Shown here piece after piece: positions 35,287-43,877 of a DNA stretch of 64,000 nucleotides. The DNA is from Tolypothrix sp. PCC 7910 (lineage in GTDB: Bacteria > Cyanobacteriota > Cyanobacteriia > Cyanobacteriales > Nostocaceae): contig NZ_CP050440.1 in the NCBI RefSeq assembly GCF_011769525.1, positions 8,046,001-8,110,000 of the forward strand, given 5' to 3'. The notes beneath the pieces are model-generated. The model was not told the DNA's origin and searched no databases. It saw only the letters and a list, made by a program, of their open reading frames with translations. Position numbers and translations under genes: made by a program. How positions within the stretch are numbered: the first letter of the stretch is position 1; each line of letters opens with the position of its first letter.

Positions 35287-35880
35287 TCACAAAGATGGGG
35301 CATACAATTTATCGCCCACAATTGTGCGAATTTCCCCTACTAGCTGCTGATAACGAGACTCAGGCAAAACTGGTTCTGCACCTTGAATATTAATAGGTTG
35401 TGCTAAATCAATCCAAGACTTGCAGCCACCATATTGAGTCAGATAAGGAATTTCCTGGACTTCGGCGAGTTTATAAACCCGGAGCAGGAGAATATACAAA
35501 GGCTGACGAGCTTTCCATTTTAAGCGATCGCTAATAAAATGCTCGTTCCAAATATGGAAGGGAAGCAAGTTGTTAACAGTTGACTCGTCCCTCACAGGTA
35601 AAATATCAGTAATTTCCGCCCAACTACCGATGCGAACCGTTTCCGGATGCCAGCCAGATGTGACTGGGCATACAAGATTAGCATACTCAGATTTGAGCAG
35701 AAAAGTTTGTTGATGCTCAAATGTAGGGTAGAGTAAAACCTGGTGATGAGCCACTTGAAAAAGTCCATTTTGTTCATGGACACCACCTTTGCGAAGCAAC
35801 ATAATAGTGTTGCCATTTTCTAAGGCATCAATAGCAACTGCCCATTCTTTGAGTGCATGAAAAGTTGTGGTCAAATTCAT
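35287..35880 (-). CDS. DUF1802 family protein
   Basis: 197 aa. The start MNLTTTFHALKEWAVAIDAL and the core IMLLRKGGVHEQNGLFQVAHHQVLLYPTFEHQ match my memory of the DUF1802 family of cyanobacteria. Soluble, with no catalytic motif known. It is divergent from the aldo-keto reductase across 81 bp, so the two may share regulation. Confidence 0.8.
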   Translation of the reverse strand: MNLTTTFHALKEWAVAIDALENGNTIMLLRKGGVHEQNGLFQVAHHQVLLYPTFEHQQTFLLKSEYANLVCPVTSGWHPETVRIGSWAEITDILPVRDESTVNNLLPFHIWNEHFISDRLKWKARQPLYILLLRVYKLAEVQEIPYLTQYGGCKSWIDLAQPINIQGAEPVLPESRYQQLVGEIRTIVGDKLYAPSL

Positions 35881-35961
35881 GGATATCTACTTTAACTCTG
35901 ATTTAATTGCACGGTAATACCGTTACAGTATGAAACTATCCAGGGATATGAATTAGGAACT

Positions 35962-36921
35962 ATGGAAAAGCGAACTATCGGAACATCAGATGTCAAAATT
36001 ACACCTATCTTAATGGGTACTTGGCAAGCTGGTAAAAGAATGTGGGTAGGTATTGAAGATGATGACTCTATTAAAACAATTCGAGCTGCATTTGAGGCTG
36101 GAATTACCACAATTGATACGGCTGAGGTCTATGGTGATGGGCACTCTGAACGCATTGTAGCTGAAGCTTTATCAGATGTGCGATCGCAAGTTGAGTACGC
36201 CACAAAAGTTTTTGCAAACCATCTCAAGTATGACCAAGTAATCGCCGCTTGCGAACGGTCTTTAAAAAATTTAAAAACTGACTACATAGACTTATATCAA
36301 ATTCATTGGCCATCTGGTGCTTTTAATACTGAAATAGTCCCAATTGAGGAAACAATGAATGCTCTTAATTTTCTGAAAGAGCAAGGAAAAATTCGTGCCA
36401 TTGGAGTTTCTAATTTTTCTCGCGAGCAATTAGCCCAAGCTACTCAATATGGCAGAATTGATAGTTTACAACCACCCTATTCTCTATTTTGGCGACCAGT
36501 AGAAAAAGAGTTAATGCCCTATTGTGTCGAACATCAGATTTCTATTTTGGCTTATTCACCTTTAGCTCAAGGATTATTAACAGGTAAATTTTCTCCCGGA
36601 CATCAATTTGACCCTGCAGACAATCGTGCTAAAAATAGACTATTTCAAGGTGAAAACTTTGAACGCGCCCAACAAGCTTTAGATAAACTACGCCCCATAG
36701 CAGAAAGACACAATGCTACCTTGGCTCAGTTAGCCCTAGCTTGGTTAATCGCTCAACCACAAACAAATGCGATCGCAGGTGCGCGTTATCCCCAACAAGC
36801 AAAAGATAACGCTGTGGCTGGTGAGGTGAAACTTTCGGACGCAGAACTAGCAGAGATCGATGCTATTGGTCGTAGTGTTACCGATCATCTCGATGAAAGT
36901 AAACTCATGTGGGAATGGTAA
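35962..36921 (+). CDS. Aldo-keto reductase
   Basis: 319 aa, TIM-barrel NADPH oxidoreductase. Catalytic tetrad visible: Asp and Tyr in DTAEVYGDG, Lys in EYATKVF, His in IDLYQIHWP. NADPH-binding segments are YSPLAQGLLTGKF and AIAGARYPQQAKDNA. The substrate is a carbonyl of unknown identity. Confidence 0.92.
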   Translation: MEKRTIGTSDVKITPILMGTWQAGKRMWVGIEDDDSIKTIRAAFEAGITTIDTAEVYGDGHSERIVAEALSDVRSQVEYATKVFANHLKYDQVIAACERSLKNLKTDYIDLYQIHWPSGAFNTEIVPIEETMNALNFLKEQGKIRAIGVSNFSREQLAQATQYGRIDSLQPPYSLFWRPVEKELMPYCVEHQISILAYSPLAQGLLTGKFSPGHQFDPADNRAKNRLFQGENFERAQQALDKLRPIAERHNATLAQLALAWLIAQPQTNAIAGARYPQQAKDNAVAGEVKLSDAELAEIDAIGRSVTDHLDESKLMWEW

Positions 36922-36992
36922 TCCCTTACCAATAAAACAATCCCTGATGGAGTTTGTTCAAACCCTTAGAAATATTAAGCGATAACTCTTGT

Positions 36993-37016
36993 GTAGCGGG
37001 ACGGAAAGCCCGCTAC
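36993..37016 (+). terminator. Hairpin after aldo-keto reductase
   Basis: GTAGCGGG, eight bases, CCCGCTAC: perfect 8-bp GC-rich stem 72 bp past the stop. No T-run, so it may be a palindromic repeat acting as a weak terminator or 3' stabiliser. Confidence 0.5.
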
Positions 37017-37247
37017 ATAGATACTTCACTCAGAAAAGATTCGCTACATATCAACCCTAATCGTATACAACCTTCAATCTGTATTGCAGAATTAAACAAA
37101 ACATCAACTTTAGTTAACAACAGTTTTCTCCTAATGCTAGGAGTGATATCTTTATATTTATAAGACACCAAATAACAAACAACCAAACCCAAAGGGCAAA
37201 CGACTCGGTGTCTCCTGTCAGAAGCCCAAGCAAGTTTCAGCATATTC

Positions 37248-37388
37248 ATGGTTAAGTGGCGTAAAGTCTTTGAACAAAAGGCAAGGCCAAATCCCAAAGC
37301 GGAAAAACGAAAAGTGCTGAAGTTGTTAGTTGTTAAGTCCACCCTAGTTGTTGATTTCTCCACCTACTTATTAAAGTTAACGATTTGA
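37248..37388 (+). CDS. Possible small ORF ahead of a strong terminator
   Basis: 46 codons, beginning MVKWRKVFEQKARPNPKAEK, basic then hydrophobic. No clear ribosome site. The reason to list it is the strong terminator 18 bases past its stop with no other gene in front. It could equally be part of an untranslated small RNA. The frame is open further upstream to 37076 without a standard start. Confidence 0.25.
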   Translation: MVKWRKVFEQKARPNPKAEKRKVLKLLVVKSTLVVDFSTYLLKLTI

Positions 37389-37406
37389 AAACAGTGAATT
37401 CGAGCG

Positions 37407-37440
37407 AACCTGGTCACCAATGACCAGGTTTTTGAGTTTT
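37407..37440 (+). terminator. Strong rho-independent terminator
   Basis: AACCTGGTCA, loop CCAA, TGACCAGGTT: perfect 10-bp stem followed by TTTGAGTTTT. It lies ~490 bp past the aldo-keto reductase stop. Confidence 0.8.
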
Positions 37441-37732
37441 ATATAGTTTGATATATAAAACTATCTGGCATCTAGGCGCTTTTGACTGGGAGCATCCAAT
37501 TTTGCAAAATTATATATAGGACTGATGTAAAAACACTTTGAAACTCTCTTATCTTTGTGTCCTTTGTGTATTTGCGGTTCGTTTATTTAACCTCTCGGAT
37601 AGGTTACAATCCCAGATTTCCATAGATTTATCCATTTAGGATGCTCGCTTTTGACTGGCAATTTTCGTCAAATTAGGGAAAATTTCCCGCTAGGAATACA
37701 ATAGACAAAAAATATCTAGCTGGGAGATTTGA

Positions 37733-38452
37733 ATGAGTATTAATAGGTGTTGGCAGAAAATTACTACAGCAATATTTATAACTATATTCGCTTCATCATG
37801 TGCGCCAACTTCTAATAGAAGAATAGAGCAGACACAAGCCAATGCAACTCAAGAAAAAAAGGCACAACAAAATATTATTTATGGCGATTTAATCATTAAA
37901 GAACAATCAGATTATCTAATGATTCCTGTAACTCTTCCCGGAGAATATCAAGAGAAAAACAGTGAATATAGTATTTCGCGTTTTTCAGGTAGAGAAAACC
38001 AATTATATAATTTTATTTTTTATCATAAACAAGATGGAGAAAGCCATCTGTTATTAAACAAAAAAGCACAGATTAATAGCTACGAGTTTTTAGAAAATAA
38101 AATACCAGGTAAAACACCTACGCGATTTTGGCTATATAGAATCGTAGAGCAAGATACCAACGCTGATAAAAAACTCAACAGTGCAGATGCGATCGCTGGT
38201 TATCTATCGGATTTATCAGGGCGAAATTTGCTGCAAATCACCCCGAATAATACTCAAATTCTGAATTGGGTAATTGTTCCCAGCCAAAATGCCTTATTTA
38301 TTAAAGTTATTAAAGACTCTGATAATGATAAAAAATTTACACCAAATGATCAAACCAATTTTATGAGAGTCAATCTTGACAAGCCAGCTATGGGCACGGA
38401 GATTATTAGCGATGCCATAGAGCAAGAAATAAAATCGCAGATTTTTAAGTAA
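37733..38452 (+). CDS. Putative lipoprotein
   Basis: 239 aa. The N-terminus has a basic start, hydrophobic core and lipobox FASSC (Cys23), so it should be lipid-anchored. The remainder is polar, with repeated acidic Asp-x-Asp-type stretches (DTNADKKLNSADAIAGYLSD and DSDNDKKFTPND) reminiscent of EF-hand/dockerin-like calcium loops. No family recognised. GGGAGATTTGA just upstream supports the ATG at 37733. Confidence 0.8.
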   Translation: MSINRCWQKITTAIFITIFASSCAPTSNRRIEQTQANATQEKKAQQNIIYGDLIIKEQSDYLMIPVTLPGEYQEKNSEYSISRFSGRENQLYNFIFYHKQDGESHLLLNKKAQINSYEFLENKIPGKTPTRFWLYRIVEQDTNADKKLNSADAIAGYLSDLSGRNLLQITPNNTQILNWVIVPSQNALFIKVIKDSDNDKKFTPNDQTNFMRVNLDKPAMGTEIISDAIEQEIKSQIFK

Positions 38453-38717
38453 GCTCAACAAAATCTACTAGGGTTCATATTTGATTGCTGAAATTTAAGT
38501 AACCCACCTTTTGCAAAGCTTTTCGTACGTTACGGCTTACATCTAATACAAGCTACAGAGGAAGCATGGAGAAATAATCGGCTAGCTTCATAATGGAGCG
38601 AGTACACACTCCTTAGTAATTAATACTTATGAATTTCCTATATTTGGCTACGTTACAGCGTTCACTCTATATATAACAGCCAAACATCTCACCTTTGACA
38701 TAATCCCGGATCTAACC

Positions 38718-38744
38718 AAAAAGGGTGGCACAGCCGCCTTTTTT
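38718..38744 (+). terminator. Rho-independent terminator, possibly of a small RNA
   Basis: AAAAAGGGTGGC, loop ACA, GCCGCCTTTTTT. The 6-bp GC stem (one G-T wobble) extends through A-T pairs. It lies ~265 bp beyond the lipoprotein stop. Confidence 0.75.
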
Positions 38745-38805
38745 ATGGTGTTTACACATTCTATATAAATTTTTAAATCAAATAAATAGAAACATTCACC
38801 CCACA

Positions 38806-38834
38806 TTGACGTTGCAAAACTTTACAATTAGAAT
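38806..38834 (+). promoter_or_regulatory. Predicted ndhD promoter
   Basis: -35 TTGACG, 17-bp spacer, -10 TAGAAT: near-consensus sigma70 promoter. The predicted transcript would have a ~135-nt leader before ndhD. Confidence 0.65.
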
Positions 38835-38976
38835 AGTGGACGGCAAAATCGATGAGTATTTATCTCTATCAAAATCTAAAGATTTGCCATCATAGGGATA
38901 AATTACGTTTACAAAAGTACAAGCTCGTTCATATACTTTAATTAAAAGCAAAAACGTAAAACAATTGTCAGAAGTG

Positions 38977-40590
38977 ATGAGTCCTATTCAAGTTCCTTGG
39001 CTAACCGCCATAATTCTCTTACCCCTGATGGCATCAATAGCCATCCCCTTTATCCCCGATAAAGAAGGTAAAACAGTCCGCTGGTATGGTTTAGGAGTAG
39101 CGCTAGCAGACTTTGCACTCATGATTTATGCCTTTTGGCATAACTACGACTTCCACAATTCAAGCTTCCAACTAGTAGAAAAATATTCTTGGGTACCACA
39201 GTTAGGTTTGAATTGGTCTGTAGCAGTTGACGGTTTGTCAATGCCTTTAGTGTTACTGACCGGCTTAATTAACACCCTCGCAATTTTCGCGGCTTGGAAA
39301 GTAACCAACAAGCCGCGTTTATTTTATGGATTAATGCTGGTAATGTACAGCGCCCAGCTTGGCGTGTTTGTTGCCCAAGATTTATTATTGTTCTTTTTAA
39401 TGTGGGAAATCGAGCTAGTACCTGTGTACCTGCTGATTTCAATTTGGGGTGGACAAAACCGCCGCTACGCTGCCACTAAGTTTATTCTCTACACTGCTGC
39501 CGCATCAATATTTATCTTGGTAGCTGGTTTTGCAATGGCATTCTCTGGAGATACCGTTACCTTTGATATGGCGGCTCTGGGAATGAAGAATTATTCTCAA
39601 GCTTTGGAATTATTAGTTTACGCGGGTTTCTTAATTGCCTTCGGTGTCAAACTGCCGATTTTCCCTCTACATACTTGGCTACCTGATGCACATGGTGAAG
39701 CATCCGCACCTGGTTCCATGATTTTGGCTGGTGTGTTACTGAAGATGGGTGGTTATGCACTAATCCGCTTCAACATTGAAATGTTACCTAATGCCCATGT
39801 TACCTTTGCCCCAGTATTGGCAATCTTGGGTGTAGTAAATATTGTTTACGGTGCTTGTTGCGCCTTTGCTCAAACAAACCTCAAACGTCGGTTGGCTTAC
39901 TCTTCAATTGCCCACATGGGGTTTGTGTTAATTGGGATTGCTTCCTATACAGAAATTGGGATCAGCGGCGCTGTTCTCCAGATGGTTTCTCACGGTTTAA
40001 TTGCTGCTAGCTTGTTCTTCTTGTCTGGTGTGACTTACGAACGTACCCACACCTTGATGATGGATAAAATGGGCGGTATGGGTAAAGTAATGCCCCGCAC
40101 CTTCGCTTTATTTACAGCCGGTTCAATGGCTTCTCTAGCTTTACCTGGAATGAGTGGCTTTGTCGGTGAATTGATGGTGTTCTTGGGTATTGCTAGCAGT
40201 GATGTTTACAGTTCTAGCTTTAAGGTTGTAGTTGTATTGCTATCAGCAGTGGGCGTAATTTTAACTCCGGTTTACTTACTGTCGATGTTGCGTCAAGTGT
40301 TCTACGGTAAGCAAAGCGAAGAGTTACATTTGGATAAGTTTATTCCTGATGTTAAACCCCGCGAACTTTTTATCACCGCTTGTCTTTTAGTTCCCATCAT
40401 CGGAATTGGTTTCTATCCCAAATTAATCACTCAAACTTATGATGTGAAGACAGTAGAATTAGCTGCTCATGCACGCCAAGTTCTACCAGTTGTGGCTCGC
40501 CAACAACCATCTAGCCTATATTCACGTCTGTTTCAAGCTCCAACATTAGCTGCTTCTCAAGTAGATAGTTTGGTTAATATTACTGAGTAA
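38977..40590 (+). CDS. ndhD: NAD(P)H-quinone oxidoreductase subunit 4 (NdhD)
   Basis: About 537 aa with 14 membrane helices of the Mrp-antiporter/complex I type. Signature [14 protein letters not shown]-like [18 protein letters not shown], the Lys in [20 protein letters not shown], and [14 protein letters not shown] are intact. It is a proton-pumping subunit of the photosynthetic NDH-1 complex in the thylakoid membrane. It stands alone without ndhF or cup genes, which favours the NdhD1/D2 class (respiration and cyclic flow) over the CO2-uptake NdhD3/D4 class. The ATG at 38977 is preferred over a TTG at 38965. Confidence 0.94.
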   Translation: MSPIQVPWLTAIILLPLMASIAIPFIPDKEGKTVRWYGLGVALADFALMIYAFWHNYDFHNSSFQLVEKYSWVPQLGLNWSVAVDGLSMPLVLLTGLINTLAIFAAWKVTNKPRLFYGLMLVMYSAQLGVFVAQDLLLFFLMWEIELVPVYLLISIWGGQNRRYAATKFILYTAAASIFILVAGFAMAFSGDTVTFDMAALGMKNYSQALELLVYAGFLIAFGVKLPIFPLHTWLPDAHGEASAPGSMILAGVLLKMGGYALIRFNIEMLPNAHVTFAPVLAILGVVNIVYGACCAFAQTNLKRRLAYSSIAHMGFVLIGIASYTEIGISGAVLQMVSHGLIAASLFFLSGVTYERTHTLMMDKMGGMGKVMPRTFALFTAGSMASLALPGMSGFVGELMVFLGIASSDVYSSSFKVVVVLLSAVGVILTPVYLLSMLRQVFYGKQSEELHLDKFIPDVKPRELFITACLLVPIIGIGFYPKLITQTYDVKTVELAAHARQVLPVVARQQPSSLYSRLFQAPTLAASQVDSLVNITE

Positions 40591-40639
40591 TTATATTTTT
40601 CTCCAAGGGTGCTGCAAGTAAATTCTAAATATGAGGGGA

Positions 40640-40675
40640 TTAGAGGGGTGGTTGCAAAACTACCCCTCTAATTTT
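40640..40675 (+). terminator. ndhD terminator
   Basis: TTAGAGGGGTGGTT, loop GCAA, AACTACCCCTCTAA (14-bp stem, one wobble) then TTTTG. 50 bp past the ndhD stop. Confidence 0.85.
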
Positions 40676-40773
40676 GATCGCAAGCAGATAGAGATTAGCG
40701 ATCGCATTTAACGTGAGTTCGACAAAGATAATATTTTTAATATATCTATCGCTGATTTTCATGCCTAATTTTT

Positions 40774-41784
40774 TTATTTTAAATGTGCCAGACTAAATGT
40801 AGATTTATCACCTAAAATATAATATTGAATTCTCCTCTTAATTATGCCTGGAAGCCTGAAAATAACATGAATAAAGAAATATGGATTAGATGTTATTTGC
40901 CTGAAAAAATTCAAGTATTGCCTTTTTTTAAGAGCCGTGACAACACGATAATAATCTAAATATTTTTGGCTAATTTTAAGTTTTTTAGATAAAGCTTGAG
41001 CTAAATTAGGATGGCAATTGATTATATCTTTTAGTTTCATAAAATCTTGAATCTTCTGGCAAGTTAGTTCAAGATTTACAAGGTTTTTATTCACTCCTGC
41101 AGACACTGAAGACGCTAACGAACCTGAACGAGAGCGATAAAAATAATATTGTTCTGGTAGCAATATAAATTTGGCTCTATATACTAAACATTGCAAAGCT
41201 AGCCAAAAGTCTTCATTTATGGTTAGTATTTCATCGTATTCAATATTATTACTAATTAAAAAATCCCGTTTAAATATAGGTTTTGACAGACCAAGATGTA
41301 AACCCTGTTGACCATACATATCTGTTTCTACAAAAAGGGCTGGTTCGATTAATTTTACTTGGTTAATAGACTCACCACTTTGACTAATTAATGTACTCCA
41401 GGGGTAGTCTTGTCCATCTTCTATAAAATATAAATCATCTGCAACTATGTCAGCATCTTCTGAGTATGCCACCTGTAAAAGTCTTTCTAATCGCTCCGGT
41501 GCATACCAATCATCAGAATCAAGAACAGCAACCCATTGACCTTTAGCTACTTTTAAAGCGCGATTACGCGTACCTGCTACACCAATATTTTTTGGGTTGG
41601 CTAATATCTTTAATCGCTGATCATTAAACTTTTTTAATACATTTAATGTACCATCAGTAGATGCATCGTCAACCACAATGATTTCAATATTATTTAGAGT
41701 TTGTTTTAAGGCTGAATCTATAGCCTGATAAATATAATTTTCAGTATTATATGAGGGAATAATTACAGAGACTTCAGGTTTCAT
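40774..41784 (-). CDS. Family 2 glycosyltransferase
   Basis: 336 aa, GT-A fold. N-terminal VSVIIPSYNTENYIYQAIDS, IIVVDDASTDGT, and nucleotide-sugar/metal motif VLDSDDW are typical GT2. The C-terminal ~80 residues are basic and amphipathic, suggesting membrane association. It transfers a sugar to a polysaccharide or cell-surface acceptor. Isolated, so the pathway cannot be inferred. Confidence 0.9.
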   Translation of the reverse strand: MKPEVSVIIPSYNTENYIYQAIDSALKQTLNNIEIIVVDDASTDGTLNVLKKFNDQRLKILANPKNIGVAGTRNRALKVAKGQWVAVLDSDDWYAPERLERLLQVAYSEDADIVADDLYFIEDGQDYPWSTLISQSGESINQVKLIEPALFVETDMYGQQGLHLGLSKPIFKRDFLISNNIEYDEILTINEDFWLALQCLVYRAKFILLPEQYYFYRSRSGSLASSVSAGVNKNLVNLELTCQKIQDFMKLKDIINCHPNLAQALSKKLKISQKYLDYYRVVTALKKRQYLNFFRQITSNPYFFIHVIFRLPGIIKRRIQYYILGDKSTFSLAHLK

Positions 41785-42305
41785 TGCAAATATGTTTAAG
41801 ACTAAGTAGGTCGGCGAAATTAAAGATAACTGGCTGAGGCTGTCATTTGTCCTTAGTCATTGGTCATTGGTAAGGATTTCAAGCCATTTACGTTTCTTAA
41901 CATAGTTTGGTTTATTTCCACTGACTTACTTAAACAGACTTATTTAGTTTCTTTTTATTCAATTTTATTCAAGGTTAATTTACTTCTTGCTAAAGACAGA
42001 TTTTGTTTTGTTTAAAATGTTGTTAGATATTCCGAAAATTCTATGAATAAAATGCACAGTTTCATGAGGTGATAATCTATCTTCCTTCAGCAGAAGCTTA
42101 CACAATGGTGGTTAAAGTAAAGTATTGGCTTCTCAAGTATTGCAACCCAACATATTTTAAAGGCACAGCATTGCTGTGCCAGTGCGATCGCCTATATTAA
42201 AGTAGATTGGGTAAAGGGAAAAGGGCAAAGGGGAAAGGTTTAAAGCCTTAACCTTTCCCCCGCCTGTCAACAAGACTTTGGCAGAGACTGGTATAATTTC
42301 ATCCT
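41785..42305. other. Repeat-rich intergenic region
   Basis: Contains a MITE-like element (listed), a perfect GGCACAGCA-type palindrome at 42162-42180 next to a HIP1 site, and a GGGAAAAGGG repeat hairpin at 42205-42265 that may end P450 transcription. Confidence 0.6.
41803..41932. mobile_element. Second MITE-like family, copy A
   Basis: 130 bp. Ends TAAGTAGGTCGGCGAAAT and the complement of TAAGTAAGTCAGTGGAAAT; 17 of 22 terminal bases match. Both ends have TA, as in IS630/Tc1-type insertions. A related copy lies at 60847-60962. Confidence 0.6.
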
Positions 42306-43679
42306 TTAAATGCTACTTGATTCTAAAGTCCGAGATGTTAGCTGATGCTGTTGTTTCGCCACTAATTGAATGCTGCGATTTGGCCCTGTAACCAAACCAC
42401 GGCGCTTCGGACGAATCTCAAGATTCTGATCAACTAGTGCCAAATCCCAACTGGAGAGAATTTTCGCTAGTATTACTTTCATTTCAAATTGGGCAAATGC
42501 CATGCCTATACAGCGTCTTGCACCACCGCCAAAGGGCAAAAATTCGTAAGGTGAAAATTGACGTTCTAAAAAGCGTTCTGGTTTAAATTCTTGATGTTGT
42601 GGGTATAAATCTTCGCGTTGATGGGTGAGATAAATGGAACCAAGTACGATTGTGCCGGGTTCTAAATCATGACCACATAAAGATACGGGTGTTTTAACTA
42701 CACGTGGAAAAGTCAGCATCCCCACTGGATAAATTCGCAAGGCTTCGCAGCAGACAGCGTTGAGATATGGTGATTTAAAAACGCTACTGGGGTCTGAGTT
42801 CTCACCCAAGCTATCAATTTCTTGTACTAGTTTTTGCTGAACTGATGGTAATTTATGAATCCAGTACAATGCCCAAGTTAAGGCTGTGGCTGTGGTTTCA
42901 TGTCCTGCTGTTAACAGCGTCATTAATTCATCGCGTATTTCTTCGTCAGTCATGGCTTCACCGGCTTCATCACGGGCCGCTATGAGTAAGCTGAGAATAT
43001 CTGTGCGCGATGGGTCGGGATTTTCGCGCCGTTCCTGAATTTCTTCATTGAGAAGTTGATGAACGCGCTTTCTGCGGCGCAGGAATCTTCCCCAAGAACT
43101 GCGGGGGCCAAAATCTAGGCGCAGGGCAGGAAAATAAAGTTCAACTACCCTTAAGGGAGAGTTTTCGTTAAGCATTGTTGCTAAAACTTGCTCTAACTCT
43201 TGGGCGCGTGGCCCTTCGTATAATCCAAATACAGCTTGCATAATCACCCGCATGGTAATGATTTGCATCGCTGACCTAGCACAGAAGGGTTTATCTATTT
43301 CCCATTGGCTAATTACTTGCGCTGTGACATCGTTAATTACCTGGCCGTAGGTACGCATTCTGTCACCGTGAAACGGCGGCATTAATAACTGGCGTTGACG
43401 GCGATGTACCTCCCCACTGACTGTAATTACGGAATTTTTCCCTAGCATTGGTTCAAAAACTTTATTCCAATCGCTGGGGGCTGCAAATTCCTTGGTATCG
43501 CTGGTTAAAATTTGCTGTAGCGCCTGGGGGTTGCTCACAAACACCACAGGCGGATTTAATTGCATAGTGAAAATATCGCCATAGCGTTCGGCACAAGCTG
43601 CCATAAACGGCATGGGTTGGAAAATCCACTGAAGCATCTGGACAAACGCTGGAGATTTGGGGCCGTTGGGTAGTTTCAT
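42306..43679 (-). CDS. Cytochrome P450, CYP110-like
   Basis: About 457 aa from the ATG at 43679; the frame continues to a TTG at 43724 but the N-terminus MKLPNGPKSPAF is the typical start. I-helix AGHETTATALTW, ExxR in CCEALRIYP, and haem-ligand Cys390 in FLPFGGGARRCIG are intact. The layout and N-terminus recall the cyanobacterial CYP110 family, which hydroxylates fatty acids, alkanes or terpenoids. It is divergent from the TPP enzyme gene by ~200 bp. The substrate and redox partner are unknown. Confidence 0.93.
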   Translation of the reverse strand: MKLPNGPKSPAFVQMLQWIFQPMPFMAACAERYGDIFTMQLNPPVVFVSNPQALQQILTSDTKEFAAPSDWNKVFEPMLGKNSVITVSGEVHRRQRQLLMPPFHGDRMRTYGQVINDVTAQVISQWEIDKPFCARSAMQIITMRVIMQAVFGLYEGPRAQELEQVLATMLNENSPLRVVELYFPALRLDFGPRSSWGRFLRRRKRVHQLLNEEIQERRENPDPSRTDILSLLIAARDEAGEAMTDEEIRDELMTLLTAGHETTATALTWALYWIHKLPSVQQKLVQEIDSLGENSDPSSVFKSPYLNAVCCEALRIYPVGMLTFPRVVKTPVSLCGHDLEPGTIVLGSIYLTHQREDLYPQHQEFKPERFLERQFSPYEFLPFGGGARRCIGMAFAQFEMKVILAKILSSWDLALVDQNLEIRPKRRGLVTGPNRSIQLVAKQQHQLTSRTLESSSI

Positions 43680-43877
43680 AGGCTTGGTCTTGTGGTTTAT
43701 TTCTGTTTTGCCAATGAAGCACAAAGAAAAACATTAAATTTTTTAGAATGACTCATAGAAGCTGCTTATCTTTGTGTTGCGAAAGTGCAATAAACTGTTA
43801 CAACCTGGAAGTTGTAAAATTTTTGTTAATTTGGACGAGCATCTCCAGTTTCTCCTCATCCTTTTAAGGTATTCAGC

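Larger units (their letters stand above)
38453..38976. other. Intergenic region upstream of ndhD
   Basis: About 520 bp holding a terminator with no gene in front (38718-38744) and a good sigma70-like promoter (38806-38834), both listed separately. Confidence 0.6.

Noticed and set aside
37013-37363. 116-codon minus-strand ORF opposite the possible small gene
   Set aside because: No ribosome site and odd composition; the strong terminator is on the plus strand.
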